The notes: generated from the sequence alone by a model not told the origin. DNA of 64,000 bases from Nocardia sp. NBC_01730 (GCF_035920445.1 NZ_CP109162.1:6448001-6512000); one strand, 5' to 3'; numbered from the stretch's first letter, positions 26,531 to 37,775 are shown. Program-made: numbers and translations.

Positions 26531-27571
26531 ATGTCCTACTCAGCAGAACTCGACATCCGCGTCACCGATACCTCGCTGCGCGACGGATCGCACCACAAGC
26601 GCCACCAGTTCACCGCCACGGAGGTGCGTGACATCGTCGCGGCACTGGACGGCGCGGGCGTTCCGGTGATCGAGGTGACCCATGGCGACGGCCTGGGCGG
26701 CTCGTCGTTCAACTACGGCTTCTCCAAGACGCCTGAGCAGGAACTGGTCACGATCGCCGCCGAGACGGCGAGGCAGGCCAAGATCGCCGTGCTGATGCTG
26801 CCCGGCGTCGGTGTCAAAGAAGACATCAAGGTCTCGCAGGACAACGGCGTCTCCATCTGCCGTATCGCCACCCACTGCACCGAGGCCGACGTGTCCATCC
26901 AGCACTTCGGGCTTGCGCGCGAACTCGGTCTGGAGACTGTCGGATTCCTGATGATGTCGCATACCCAGCCTCCCGAGGTGCTGGCCAAGCAGGCCCGCAT
27001 CATGGCCGACGCGGGCTGCCAGTGCGTCTACGTGGTGGACTCCGCGGGAGCCCTTGTCCTGGAGCAGGTTTCCGATCGGGTGGCAGCGATCGTCGCCGAG
27101 CTCGGCAATGACGCCCAAGTCGGCTTCCACGGCCACGAGAACCTGGACCTCGCGGTCGCCAACTCGGTCTATGCGATTCGCGCTGGCGCCACCCAAATCG
27201 ACGGCAGCGCCCGTCGTTTCGGCGCGGGCGCGGGTAACACCCCGGTCGAGGCCCTGATCGGTGTCTGCGACAAACTCGGCATCAAGACCGGCATCGACTT
27301 CTTCGCCATCGCCGACGCCGCCGAAGACGTGGTCCGCCCCGCTATGCCGCAGGAATGCCTGCTCGACCGCCAGGCCCTGATGATGGGCTACGCGGGTGTG
27401 TACTCCAGCTTCCTCAAGCATGCCGAACGCCAGGCCGAGCGCTACGGCGTCTCCACCGCCGAAATGCTTGTGCGCGCGGGCAAACGCAAACTCGTCGGCG
27501 GGCAGGAAGACCAGCTCATCGACATCGCCCTGGAACTCCAGCGGGAAGCCACGGCCGCGCGGGTTGGCTGA
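26531..27571 (+). CDS. hsaF: 4-Hydroxy-2-oxoacid aldolase HsaF
   Basis: 346 residues, DRE-TIM aldolase. [18 protein letters not shown] carries the metal-binding Asp and catalytic Arg; [16 protein letters not shown] carries the two metal His. The C-terminal domain that docks on HsaG is present ([20 protein letters not shown]). It splits 4-hydroxy-2-oxohexanoate to pyruvate and propanal. ATG 26531 follows GGAGCGAAAGA. Last gene of the operon. Confidence 0.94.
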   Translation: MSYSAELDIRVTDTSLRDGSHHKRHQFTATEVRDIVAALDGAGVPVIEVTHGDGLGGSSFNYGFSKTPEQELVTIAAETARQAKIAVLMLPGVGVKEDIKVSQDNGVSICRIATHCTEADVSIQHFGLARELGLETVGFLMMSHTQPPEVLAKQARIMADAGCQCVYVVDSAGALVLEQVSDRVAAIVAELGNDAQVGFHGHENLDLAVANSVYAIRAGATQIDGSARRFGAGAGNTPVEALIGVCDKLGIKTGIDFFAIADAAEDVVRPAMPQECLLDRQALMMGYAGVYSSFLKHAERQAERYGVSTAEMLVRAGKRKLVGGQEDQLIDIALELQREATAARVG

Positions 27572-27597
27572 TAACATCGCGAATGTAATGTATCCAT

Positions 27598-27630
27598 GGT
27601 GATATCATGTATTCAATTCAAGATATCACC
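27598..27630. promoter_or_regulatory. Operator-like inverted repeat before vapBC
   Basis: GGTGATATC at 27598-27606 and GATATCACC at 27622-27630 form a perfect nine-base inverted repeat with a 15-base spacer, 11 bases before the vapB ATG. It also overlaps the ribosome site GGAGG. Such palindromes are the usual autoregulatory sites of VapB-VapC. Confidence 0.75.
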
Positions 27631-27641
27631 GGAGGTGCGCC

Positions 27642-27857
27642 ATGACTCGGACAGTGATCGACCTCGATGACCAACTGGTTGCCGATGTGTCCAAGGCGCT
27701 CGGCACCGGAACGAAAAAGGAAACGGTGAACGCGGCCCTTCGTGAGGTGCTGGAGACCCGTCGTCGGGCGCTGGCTCTCACCCGTCTTCAGGATGCTGTC
27801 GCCGATGGCGCATTCGACCTGGATGTCCTCGAGGACAAGCGGAAATACCGTCGGTGA
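27642..27857 (+). CDS. vapB: VapB-type antitoxin
   Basis: 71 residues. N-terminal ribbon-helix-helix TRTVIDLDDQLVADVSKAL, helix KKETVNAALREVLETRRR, and a short acidic tail that would wrap the toxin. ATG 27642 has GGAGG upstream. The stop overlaps the toxin start (GTGA). It neutralises VapC and, with it, represses the locus through the palindrome upstream. Confidence 0.88.
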   Translation: MTRTVIDLDDQLVADVSKALGTGTKKETVNAALREVLETRRRALALTRLQDAVADGAFDLDVLEDKRKYRR

Positions 27858-28267
27858 GCGCGGCTCAGTTCCTCATCGACACGAGCGCTTTGGTCCCGCT
27901 GTTCAGGCGCGACAACGAGGCTGTCGCATGGCAGCGTGCCGCCGCTGCCGGACTGATTGCGATCTGTCCGATAACCGAGCTCGAGTTCTTCTACAGTGCA
28001 CGCTCTTCAGCTGACCGTCAGCGAGCGATCGAGGATATGAGGTCGCTGTTCGGCTGGGAGCCGGTCGATGATCGCGCGTGTGACCGGGCTTGGGCGGTAC
28101 AGGGAGAACTGACGAAGCGAGGGCGACATCGCAGCGCGGGCCCGGTCGATCTGGTCGTGGCCGCCACCGCCGAGCTCCGTGGGCTGACTTTGCTGCATCG
28201 GGATCACGACTTCGACTGCATCGCCGCGGTGACCGGCCAGCCACATCAGTGGCTCGGCTCGAGCTAG
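27854..28267 (+). CDS. vapC: VapC-type PIN-domain ribonuclease toxin
   Basis: 137 residues. PIN-domain acids are visible: LIDTSALVPLF (first Asp), ITELEFF (Glu) and GPVDLVVAATAEL (Asp), then HRDHDFDCIA. Start GTG 27854 overlaps vapB by four bases. It should cleave RNA, often tRNA or rRNA, when the antitoxin is lost. The pair opens the accessory stretch between the hsaEGF and hsaABCD blocks. Confidence 0.9.
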   Translation: MSAAQFLIDTSALVPLFRRDNEAVAWQRAAAAGLIAICPITELEFFYSARSSADRQRAIEDMRSLFGWEPVDDRACDRAWAVQGELTKRGRHRSAGPVDLVVAATAELRGLTLLHRDHDFDCIAAVTGQPHQWLGSS

Positions 28268-28387
28268 TGGTTGCTGCGCAGCGTCCATCCCCACGATACG
28301 GGCCGCATCCTCCTCAGCGGCGAAATGCTCATCGGCCCGGTGGGGCGAAGCGGATCAGCAGGTACCAGCATGCGGTAGGACGGGTTG

Positions 28388-28657
28388 TCACCAGGGATGG
28401 CAGCGGCCGTCCCAGTGGCCCCACCCGTCGTGTTCGTCGTTGTGCCACGCTCCGTGCCGGTCGCAGTGCCAGTCGTTGCGGAAGGGATCGCCCGGGTCGT
28501 GCCACCCTGGACGATTCCAGCCGCCCCAGTCGCGATCCTGATGAGTTGGGAACTGTGCACCCGGCACTGCGGCGGTGGCAGATCCGGCGAGCGGCCCGAC
28601 GAATGCGGCACCCGCCGCGGCGACTACCGCCAAGGTGCCGGCAAGTTTCATTTTCAT
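28388..28657 (-). CDS. Small secreted Trp/His/Asp-rich protein
   Basis: 89 residues from ATG 28657. MKMKLAGTLAVVAAAGAAFV is a classic signal peptide with probable cleavage after SATA-A. The mature part is short and unusually rich in Trp, His, Asp and Gly (DRDWGGWNRPGWHDPGD, HDGWGHWDGRCHPW), with two Cys that could pair. No family recognised; metal or surface binding is only a guess from composition. It stands alone between vapC and an epimerase-like gene. Confidence 0.65.
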   Translation of the reverse strand: MKMKLAGTLAVVAAAGAAFVGPLAGSATAAVPGAQFPTHQDRDWGGWNRPGWHDPGDPFRNDWHCDRHGAWHNDEHDGWGHWDGRCHPW

Positions 28658-29059
28658 GGCAGGAGCCTTTCGGAGGACGAGATACGTGCGTGACGGGACC
28701 ATTCCAGTCCACCGATGGCGCGGCGACAACGGAGTTCACGGGATTCTCAGCACACTCCCACCTGCGTTCTCAGCACACTCCCACCGGCGAAGGGGATCGA
28801 GGAACAGAACTGCCCAAATCCGGCACCAACGCGTCCGAGTAGGGCCTTTGCCGCCCTACAGAATGTCCATCACCCCCGGACCGGACCTACGGGCCGGCGC
28901 CGATGATCGGGATCATCCCCATGTGGGCGCGGTCGACGCGCTTGCGGTAGATCTGCCTGGAGTCCGTGGTGGGTGACTCTGCCTTCGATCGCTCAGGCTG
29001 CCACTTCTCCGGTTGGCGTTCGAGGAAGTTCCAGGGCGCATGGGTCGTACCAGGTGTTG
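28658..29059. other. Intergenic stretch with a 23-base tandem repeat
   Basis: No convincing gene. At 28744-28766 and 28767-28789 the element TTCTCAGCACACTCCCACC plus four bases is repeated head to tail. A minus-strand frame near 28890-29070 reads APWNFLERQPEKWQPERSKA and looks protein-like but has no recognisable start or family; it could be a gene remnant. Confidence 0.4.
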
Positions 29060-30004
29060 TCACGATCGCTTCGCCGTACTCCGCGCTGTGGGCAGGTTGT
29101 CGAGGGTGGCTTGCACGGCAACTGCGGTGGCGGTGGGTTCGATACCGAATGTCGCGCTGGCAGCGGCAGAATCGAGCACGAATGGCTGGTCGAACTGATA
29201 CCGCACTTCGCGCATCTCGCGGGCATTCGAATCGAACAGGCCCCCGGCCCACAGCACTGCCGCGGGCATGTGGCGCACTCGCGCGGGCGGTGCGCCCGCG
29301 AGGTCTGCCGTCAGCTCGGCGAGCGCGCGTACCGACAGCGGTGGCGCGGTGGGTGCGTGCCATGCTCGGCCCCAAGCGGTTTCGTCATCGGCGACGGCCA
29401 CGAGGGTCCGCGCCATGTCGTCGATGACGGTCCAACTGTGCGGCGCATCCAGATCGCCGGGGAACAGCGCCGGTTTTCCCGCGTGGACGGCAGGAAGCAC
29501 CATAACCGTGAACGCCGAATTCGCTCCGGCGCCAAGGTAATCGGATCCGCGCACCTCGGCAGTGTGAATACGGCCCGCTTGGTGTGCGGTCAATGCCGCA
29601 TTCCAGAGTTCGGCTCGCGTGCGACCTTTCGTGGAATTGGGACGGAGCGGGTGTTGTTCGGTGATCGGCGCGTCCACCGCGCCGTAGCCGTAGAGGTTTC
29701 CGGCGGTGACAAGCACCGCTCCGGTTTTCTCCGCGGTGGAAATCGTGGACTGGATCAGCGGCGGGAAGTCGGTGGGCCACCGGTGGTACTCGGGCTGGGC
29801 GCACTGATAGATCGCGGTAGCGCCCGCACTGTGCGTACTGAGGCTGGACGAATCGGTGGCGTCGGCGGCGATCCGCTCGATCCTTCGGTGTTGCGGTCCG
29901 GTGCCGCGGCGGGTGATGAGGCGAACCTGGTCGCCCCGATCGGCAAGCAGCAGCGCGGTGGCCGAACCCGCCGGGCCTGCTCCGATGACGATGTGAATGG
30001 ACAT
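29060..30004 (-). CDS. NAD-dependent epimerase/dehydratase-like protein (atypical SDR)
   Basis: 314 residues with an N-terminal nucleotide-binding motif HIVIGAGPAGSATALLLADRG and an SDR-like middle section (GAVLVTAGNLYGYGAVDAP, then RAELWNAALTAHQAGRIH). Gly-x-Gly-x-x-Gly is written GAGPAGSA rather than the usual GATGFIG, so cofactor binding may differ. It is divergent from a TetR gene, with two matched palindromes between them. Likely an inducible reductase controlled by that regulator. Start ATG 30004 is chosen because the palindromes lie just upstream. Confidence 0.75.
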   Translation of the reverse strand: MSIHIVIGAGPAGSATALLLADRGDQVRLITRRGTGPQHRRIERIAADATDSSSLSTHSAGATAIYQCAQPEYHRWPTDFPPLIQSTISTAEKTGAVLVTAGNLYGYGAVDAPITEQHPLRPNSTKGRTRAELWNAALTAHQAGRIHTAEVRGSDYLGAGANSAFTVMVLPAVHAGKPALFPGDLDAPHSWTVIDDMARTLVAVADDETAWGRAWHAPTAPPLSVRALAELTADLAGAPPARVRHMPAAVLWAGGLFDSNAREMREVRYQFDQPFVLDSAAASATFGIEPTATAVAVQATLDNLPTARSTAKRS

Positions 30005-30031
30005 GTTCGTGATCCCGTCTGACGTTCCGTT

Positions 30032-30050
30032 TCGAGAACACTGTTCTCGA
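30032..30050. promoter_or_regulatory. TetR operator, site 1
   Basis: TCGAGAACACTGTTCTCGA, eight-base perfect arms around ACT. It shares the GAAC-n3-GTTC core with site 2, 56 bases away. It is 28 bases upstream of the epimerase ATG. Confidence 0.75.
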
Positions 30051-30087
30051 TGTCTCGGATCATCGTATGGGCGACCGTCGATCTCTG

Positions 30088-30106
30088 TCAAGAACGATGT
30101 TCTTGA
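30088..30106. promoter_or_regulatory. TetR operator, site 2
   Basis: TCAAGAACGATGTTCTTGA, eight-base perfect arms around GAT. It is 49 bases before the TetR gene start. Two near-identical palindromes in a divergent promoter region imply that the TetR protein controls both genes. Confidence 0.75.
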
Positions 30107-30154
30107 AAAGGTCCGCTGTTCTTCCGGTGACTAGTTGTTCTCTATACTGCGGGT

Positions 30155-30844
30155 ATGTCCGCACCGTCACTGCGCGCTCGGGTCCGTGCCGAAATGACCG
30201 AGGAGATCAAGGCTGCCGCTCGGAAACGGCTGGCCGTCGACGGCGCGAACCTGTCACTGCGCGGTGTAGCCCGGGACATGGGCATCGTCGCCTCCGCGCT
30301 CTACCGGTACTTCCCGAGCCGCGACGACCTGCTGACCGCCTTGATCATGGAGGCTTACCAGTCCCTCGGCGCGGCCGCCGCGGCGGCGGCCGCGCAGGCG
30401 CCTGCGCACGAGTACCGCGAACGGTGGTTGGCGGTCTGCTGGGCCGTGCGTGACTGGGCCACCGCGCACCGGGCCGAATACGGGCTGCTCTACGGCAGCC
30501 CGGTTCCCGGATACGATGCCCCGAAAGACACTGTCGCCCTGGCATCGAAGGTGGTGCTGCTGCTGTCCGCCATAGCTGCCGACGCCGTCGCCGCGGGCCG
30601 CCTCGATCCCGCGCCACTGTCATCACCCCTGCCCGAACCGGTGCGCGCGGACCTGCGGACATTGATCGAACAGCAGGCATCCGATCTGCCCGAGGAAGTT
30701 CTCGACCGCGTCTTCGTCGGCTGGACCCAACTGTTCGGCTTGGTCACGTTTGAAATCTTCGGCCGCCTCGACGGCACCATCGAGGCCCGCGCCGGCTACT
30801 TCGAGCACCACATGAACCTGATGGCCGACCTCGTCGGGCTATAG
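30155..30844 (+). CDS. TetR-family transcriptional regulator
   Basis: 229 residues. HTH at about 28-72: LSLRGVARDMGIVASALYRY then FPSRDDLLTALIMEAY. The C-terminal part fits the TetR_C_13/WHG type (EYRERWLAVCWAVRDWATAH, EYGLLYGSPVPGYDAP). It probably represses itself and the divergent epimerase-like gene through the two GAAC-n3-GTTC palindromes. The ligand is unknown. Confidence 0.85.
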   Translation: MSAPSLRARVRAEMTEEIKAAARKRLAVDGANLSLRGVARDMGIVASALYRYFPSRDDLLTALIMEAYQSLGAAAAAAAAQAPAHEYRERWLAVCWAVRDWATAHRAEYGLLYGSPVPGYDAPKDTVALASKVVLLLSAIAADAVAAGRLDPAPLSSPLPEPVRADLRTLIEQQASDLPEEVLDRVFVGWTQLFGLVTFEIFGRLDGTIEARAGYFEHHMNLMADLVGL

Positions 30845-30984
30845 GAAGCGGACTCGAAACACCTGATCGTCGTGCCCATTCTGTCCAGCTGGGCGGAAGC
30901 TGCCAACAAGCCGACTCGAGGCGCTGATCAAGCTTCACAACGGCCCGCGCAGCGCCCTGGCCTGGCGCGACCAGGTGGAACACC

Positions 30985-31028
30985 GTGTCAGGCCGGTGTC
31001 AGGGTGGTGTCAGGTCAGACGCTGACAC
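30985..31028 (+). promoter_or_regulatory. Three GTGTCAG direct repeats at 11-base spacing plus one inverted copy
   Basis: GTGTCAG occurs at 30985, 30996 and 31007, exactly 11 bases apart, and its complement CTGACAC at 31022-31028. The ATG at 31037 follows. Heptamers repeated each helical turn beside a promoter are the usual target layout of SARP-type activators. No SARP gene is seen in the window. Confidence 0.6.
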
Positions 31029-31036
31029 TTGCTGCC

Positions 31037-31852
31037 ATGACGAAGAACAGCACCTCCTCGACCAGTTCGAAGTGGACCGGAATGGTGCCGGTCGATGACA
31101 CCTCCCTGGCCGTGACCGACACCGGTGGCCCCGGCCGGCCCGTCGTCTACCTCAACGGCGCCTACGCCGATCAGTCGCACTGGCTGCGGGTGATCGCCGA
31201 ACTCGGGCCCGGCTTCCGGCACATCACCTACGACGAGCGGGCCCGCGGCAAATCCGAGCAGTCCGCGGATTACTCCTTCGAAGCCTGCTTGCGAGATGTC
31301 GATGCTGTCCTCGCGGCGCGTGGGGTGGCGCGGCCGATTCTGGTGGGCTGGTCCTACGGTGGGGTGCTGGGGTGGCATTGGGCCGACCGGAATCCGGACC
31401 GTGTCCTGGGGGTGGTGACCGTGGACGCCGCTCCGTGCGGCTTGACCGGCGAGGAAGGCGCTGAGCGGATCCGGAAGTTGTTCCACCGGATGCGGTTTGT
31501 GCTGCCGCTGGTGCGCCCATTCGGCATGGCCGCGCGCATGACCGCCGCTCAGCATGCCGAGTCCAACATCGAGCTCAACGAGATCGCCGCGGCGAGCGTG
31601 CCGGTCCTCAACCGGCTGACCTGCGCCGTGCGGTTCGTCCTGGCCACTGGTGACAGCCTCGGCAGCCAGAAAGGGGAGATGGAACAGGCGCGGGCCGCAC
31701 TCGAACCGGTCCTCGCCCACAACCCGAACGTCACGGTGAGCGCGAAGGTCGCGAGCAACCACTCCCACATTCTGCGCAAGGACTTCCGCGCCGTCGCCGA
31801 GGCTGTACGCGAGACGGCAGCGGCCCATGACCAGGAGGGTTCGCCGAGCTGA
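31037..31852 (+). CDS. Alpha/beta hydrolase
   Basis: 271 residues. Core motifs: VVYLNGAYADQSHWLRVIAE (oxyanion region), HITYDERARGKSE, nucleophile Ser in VGWSYGGVLGWHWA, and a late His in ASNHSHILRKDF. ATG 31037 lacks a clear ribosome site; GACGCTGACACTTGCTGCC precedes it, so a leaderless start is possible. The substrate is unknown. It lies just after an array of heptamer repeats that probably controls it. Confidence 0.8.
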   Translation: MTKNSTSSTSSKWTGMVPVDDTSLAVTDTGGPGRPVVYLNGAYADQSHWLRVIAELGPGFRHITYDERARGKSEQSADYSFEACLRDVDAVLAARGVARPILVGWSYGGVLGWHWADRNPDRVLGVVTVDAAPCGLTGEEGAERIRKLFHRMRFVLPLVRPFGMAARMTAAQHAESNIELNEIAAASVPVLNRLTCAVRFVLATGDSLGSQKGEMEQARAALEPVLAHNPNVTVSAKVASNHSHILRKDFRAVAEAVRETAAAHDQEGSPS

Positions 31853-31949
31853 GCGATTTGGATACCACCCGGGCGCCGAACCGACCGCATTCCACCATTC
31901 ATCCGTTCAATCGAACTTCACCACAACAGATTTGAAGGAGCACACAACC

Positions 31950-32357
31950 ATGTCCATCACCCTTACCGACCAGGACAAGAGCACCCTGCAGACCGCCGCG
32001 TACGGTGCCGTGTCGCTGATGGTCGCCGTTGATGCCACCGGCAAGCCCCACAAGGTCGCCACGAACGGTTCCCTCGCTTTGTCCTCCGCGACCGGCCTGG
32101 TCGGGCACGTGCTCGCCGCGAAGTCGAAGGACATCGACCTGAACGGCAAGAACGTAGCCGAACTCGCCGATCACGTGCTGCCGGCCCTGACCGCCGCCAT
32201 GAGCCTGCTCGAGAAGCAGGATCCGGCCGAGGCCGACAACTTCCGCAGCACGGTCCTCGTCGCCATCGAAGCAGCCAACCGGACCCACCAGGGCGAGCCC
32301 AGCCCGACCCTGGCCGAGATGACCCGCAAGATCACCGCAGCCCTCGACGCCGCGTGA
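31950..32357 (+). CDS. Hypothetical helical protein
   Basis: 135 residues, MSITLTDQDKSTLQTAAYGA onward, with Ala-rich helices and no signal or membrane segment. ATG 31950 has GAAGGAG ten bases upstream. A strong terminator follows six bases after the stop, so it is a complete unit or the end of the hydrolase transcript. I do not recognise a named family. Confidence 0.65.
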   Translation: MSITLTDQDKSTLQTAAYGAVSLMVAVDATGKPHKVATNGSLALSSATGLVGHVLAAKSKDIDLNGKNVAELADHVLPALTAAMSLLEKQDPAEADNFRSTVLVAIEAANRTHQGEPSPTLAEMTRKITAALDAA

Positions 32358-32362
32358 GAGGA

Positions 32363-32392
32363 AAATCCGGCCGGGACCATCCTGCCGGATTT
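32363..32392 (+). terminator. Hairpin terminator
   Basis: AAATCCGGC and GCCGGATTT form a perfect nine-base stem around a 12-base loop, right after the stop at 32357. Confidence 0.75.
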
Positions 32393-33042
32393 CCCATCAA
32401 GCTACGCCTTGACCGGGCCGAGGAAGGTCAGATCAGCAGCAGCTCGGCCATACGCGCATCGAGCGTCCGTGCGACCTCGGATCCCGGAGCCCGGACATGT
32501 ATCAACGTACGGGCGTTGCGCAGCTGGCCAGAGACCCGCGCTGACCCGTTCGCGGCCTCGGCCTCCAACACCCTCGAGGATTGCGCTCAGCCCGGCGTCG
32601 GCGGCCACAGAGGGCTTGCCGACCTCCTCGGTCATCCCGGACCACTCCGCCATTGCCATCGCACCGGCGGCGTCGTCACCGATCTCGTCCGCGACGTCTC
32701 GCGCGGTTTCGAAATGCTCCTCCGCTGAGCCAGTACGCCCCAGGTCGAACTGTTGCCATCCGGCCGAGGTGGAAATCTTGCTGCGAAGCGACTCAACCGG
32801 CGTTCCAGCGGATCCCGTGGACTGTTGACAGCGGCGAAGAGCAGGGAGTCGCGCGATGCTCCGTGGACGAACAGGTGGTTGAGCACCCTGAGGGGTTTCG
32901 TGCGCGACCCCGTACGGCTACCGCGCCGAAGCCGACGACATCAACCGAACCGCGGCCGCCCGATCGGAAGAATCCTGATGAGCGAGAAGACCTTCCACGT
33001 CCAGTCCGGGGCGGTTCCAGTTCGGGCCCCTACAGTGGACGC
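32393..33042. other. Gene-poor stretch with a probable decayed helical-repeat gene
   Basis: No intact gene. On the minus strand around 32430-32735 a frame reads AEEHFETARDVADEIGDDAA, then AMAMAEWSGMTEEVGKPSVA, which has the look of tetratricopeptide helices, but it has neither start nor continuous end. Probably a fragment of a TPR protein gene. Confidence 0.35.
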
Positions 33043-33635
33043 ATGGATGACCGCGCCCACAGCGCCGATCTGTTCCTCGACAAGTTCCACCCGATCTCCC
33101 TGGGCTCCTTGAAAGGCGAGCTGCTCGATAATTCCGCTATCGGCCCGGCTCCGGCACTCACCTGGTCACTGGAATTCGACTGGCCTGAAGGGCACCCCTC
33201 GGTGGACATCATGATCGACGGGATCCCGCTGGATGTACCCTCTTGGCGCGAACTCGAAGGCGCACAGGTCGAATGCACTGCAAGCGACGAGCCGATCGCG
33301 GCATACGTGTGCGACGGTGACCACTTCGAGTTCGAGTACGTGCACATCCAGTGCTACGTCAGGTCGGCACAGTGGCGCGGCTTGCCATCAAGCTGGAGGA
33401 CTGCGACGAGCAGTTCAGAATCCAGCTGGCCGATGGCGAGACAGTCGAACTCGACCGGATCTGGGCGACGGTGGATGTCGACTTCGAGGGTATTCGAGTG
33501 AAACCGGACGTGGACCGAGAATTGGCCGAGTTCACCGACACTGCCGGTTTGGTGTTCGACGCCGCCTCTGGCTGGTACACGCCTGATCCCACCGCCGTCA
33601 CAAATAATTGTGCTGCGGCACAAAACCATTCGTGA
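33043..33635 (+). pseudogene. Hypothetical gene broken by a frameshift near 33350
   Basis: From ATG 33043 the protein is sensible for about 105 residues (LFLDKFHPISLGSLKGELLD, EGAQVECTASDEP, FEFEYVHIQCY), then turns Ser/Arg-rich. From about 33351 another frame is sensible (VGTVARLAIKLEDCDEQFRI, ADGETVELDRIWATVDVDFE) to the stop at 33635. The two halves read as one beta-rich protein. Alternatively GTG 33351 starts a separate overlapping gene. No family recognised. Confidence 0.55.
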
Positions 33636-33638
33636 CGA

Positions 33639-33947
33639 TCAACGGCACACCTCTTCGACCCCAGTGCAAGGTCGGTGGGCGGGGACCACGCATCCGGGTC
33701 GCCTCTCGAGGCGACCGCCCTGGCCCGCGCCAGCGGCCGCCTGACACATCAACGTGTAGTCGACCCGAGGCAGTCTGCGATGCCGTTCTACGAGTTCTTC
33801 AGCAGTCAGCCGCTGCCGTCGCGACACCGGTCGCAACTCGGCGACCTCGATGCCGTTCCGTGTCACCCGAAACGTCTCGCCGGATTCCACCTCGTCCATG
33901 ACGGCAGCAGAGTTGTTCCGGAACTCTCGCTGTGTGATCACCTTCAT
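33639..33947 (-). CDS. Phd/YefM-type antitoxin without partner toxin
   Basis: 102 residues from ATG 33947. MKVITQREFRNNSAAVMDEV, ESGETFRVTRNGIEVAELRP is the typical Phd DNA-binding fold. After DYTLMCQ the C-terminus becomes Gly/Arg-rich, unlike usual toxin-wrapping tails, and a 20-base hairpin lies in its DNA at 33697-33716. No PIN, Doc or RelE gene follows, so this is an orphan, probably left by loss of the toxin and of the original C-terminus. Confidence 0.7.
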   Translation of the reverse strand: MKVITQREFRNNSAAVMDEVESGETFRVTRNGIEVAELRPVSRRQRLTAEELVERHRRLPRVDYTLMCQAAAGAGQGGRLERRPGCVVPAHRPCTGVEEVCR

Positions 33948-33991
33948 GAGCTGAGTGTGGCACCGCATAGCCCCGGTAGCTACGCGGGCGG

Positions 33992-36451
<2,460 letters not shown>

Positions 36452-37615
36452 CTATACCATGCCGTCGGTGACGGGCAGCCCGAACTCGTGCGTGCCATAC
36501 ATCAGGTACGCGCGCTCGGGATCGTTGGCCGCGTGCACCCGGCCCGCGTGCGCGTCACGCCAGAAGCGTTGCAGTGGAGTGTCGTTCGCCAGCGCGGTCG
36601 CGCCGGAGCTCTCGAACAGCTTGTCGATGGCGGCGATCGAGCGGCCGGTGGCTCGCACCTGGTCGCGCCGCGCCCGCACGCGCAGGTCGAACGGAATCTC
36701 CTTGCCCGCCACCAGCAGCGCGTACTCGTCGGTCACGTTGCCCGACAGCTGCCGCCATGCCGCGTCTATGTCGCTGGACGCCTCCGCGATGCGCACCTTG
36801 GCGAACGGGTCGTCCTTGGCCTTCTCGCCCGCATAGGCCGCGCGCACGCGCTTGCCCTGGTGCTCGACGTGCGCCTCGTACGCGCCGTAGGCCATGCCGA
36901 CGATCGGGGTGGAGATGGTGGTGGGATGGATAGTGCCCCAGGGCATTTTGTACACCGGGTCTGAATTCTGTTCCAGACCAGGCGATTTCAGCTCACTCAT
37001 GGCGCGGAAGCTCAGGAACCGATGTGAGGGCACGAAGACGTTCTCGACCACCACGGTGTTGGAGCCGGTGCCGCGCAGTCCGACCACGTTCCATACGTCA
37101 TCGATGCGGTAGTCGTCGCGGGGGATGAGGAAGCTGCCGAAGTCCACCGGCTTGCCGTTCTTGATCACCGGACCGCCGAGCACCGCCCAGGTCGCGTGGT
37201 CGCAACCGGACGACCAGGCCCACGCGCCGTTGACGAGGTAGCCGCCGTCGACGACCGTGCCCGCCCCCATCGGCGCGTAGGACGAGGAGATCCGCACTTC
37301 GGTGTCCTCGCCCCAGACGTCTTCCTGCGCTTGCTGCGCGTACAGGGCCAGATGCCAATTGTGCACGCCGACAATGCCTGCCACCCAGCCGGTGGATCCG
37401 CACGCGCTGGCGATCTTGCGTACGGTGTCGTAGAAGAGCACCGGGTCGGCCGCGTGGCCGCCCCACTGCTTGGGCTGGAGCAGCCGGAAGAAGCCGGTCT
37501 CCTGCAACGCCTTCATGGTTTCGTCGGGGATGCGCCGCAGGTCCTCGGCCTCCTGCGCGCGCTCGCGCAGCGTCGGCAACAGCGCTTCGACCCGTTCGGT
37601 CACTTCTCGCGTCAT
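36452..37615 (-). CDS. hsaA: 3-HSA hydroxylase oxygenase subunit HsaA
   Basis: 387 residues with the acyl-CoA dehydrogenase-like fold of two-component flavin monooxygenases. ETGFFRLLQPKQWGG, ACGSTGWVAGIVGVHNWHLA and DVWNVVGLRGTGSNTVVVEN match HsaA. It hydroxylates the phenolic ring A product 3-HSA to a catechol, using reduced flavin from HsaB. ATG 37615 follows GGAGCAGGTCCCGAG. First gene of hsaADCB; KstR operator 57 bases upstream. Confidence 0.95.
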   Translation of the reverse strand: MTREVTERVEALLPTLRERAQEAEDLRRIPDETMKALQETGFFRLLQPKQWGGHAADPVLFYDTVRKIASACGSTGWVAGIVGVHNWHLALYAQQAQEDVWGEDTEVRISSSYAPMGAGTVVDGGYLVNGAWAWSSGCDHATWAVLGGPVIKNGKPVDFGSFLIPRDDYRIDDVWNVVGLRGTGSNTVVVENVFVPSHRFLSFRAMSELKSPGLEQNSDPVYKMPWGTIHPTTISTPIVGMAYGAYEAHVEHQGKRVRAAYAGEKAKDDPFAKVRIAEASSDIDAAWRQLSGNVTDEYALLVAGKEIPFDLRVRARRDQVRATGRSIAAIDKLFESSGATALANDTPLQRFWRDAHAGRVHAANDPERAYLMYGTHEFGLPVTDGMV

Positions 37616-37672
37616 CTCGGGACCTGCTCCTGCCTGGTCGATTGATAACCAACTCTCATTTGTCTCTGAGAC

Positions 37673-37686
37673 TAGAACAGGTTCCT
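37673..37686. promoter_or_regulatory. KstR operator before hsaA
   Basis: TAGAACAGGTTCCT matches the KstR consensus except at the last base. It lies 57 bases upstream of the hsaA ATG. Confidence 0.75.
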
Positions 37687-37775
37687 ATTTCTGTCGAGAA
37701 CCGGTGTTCACCCTATGTCGTGAATGGACCCATGCAGGAAGTGGGGTGAATCGCTGGCGTCGAGGACGTCAATTT

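Noticed and set aside
37693..37712. Palindrome GAACCGGTGTTC as a further KstR site before hsaA
   Set aside because: The half-sites are four bases apart, not two as in the KstR consensus. It may be chance or another regulator site.
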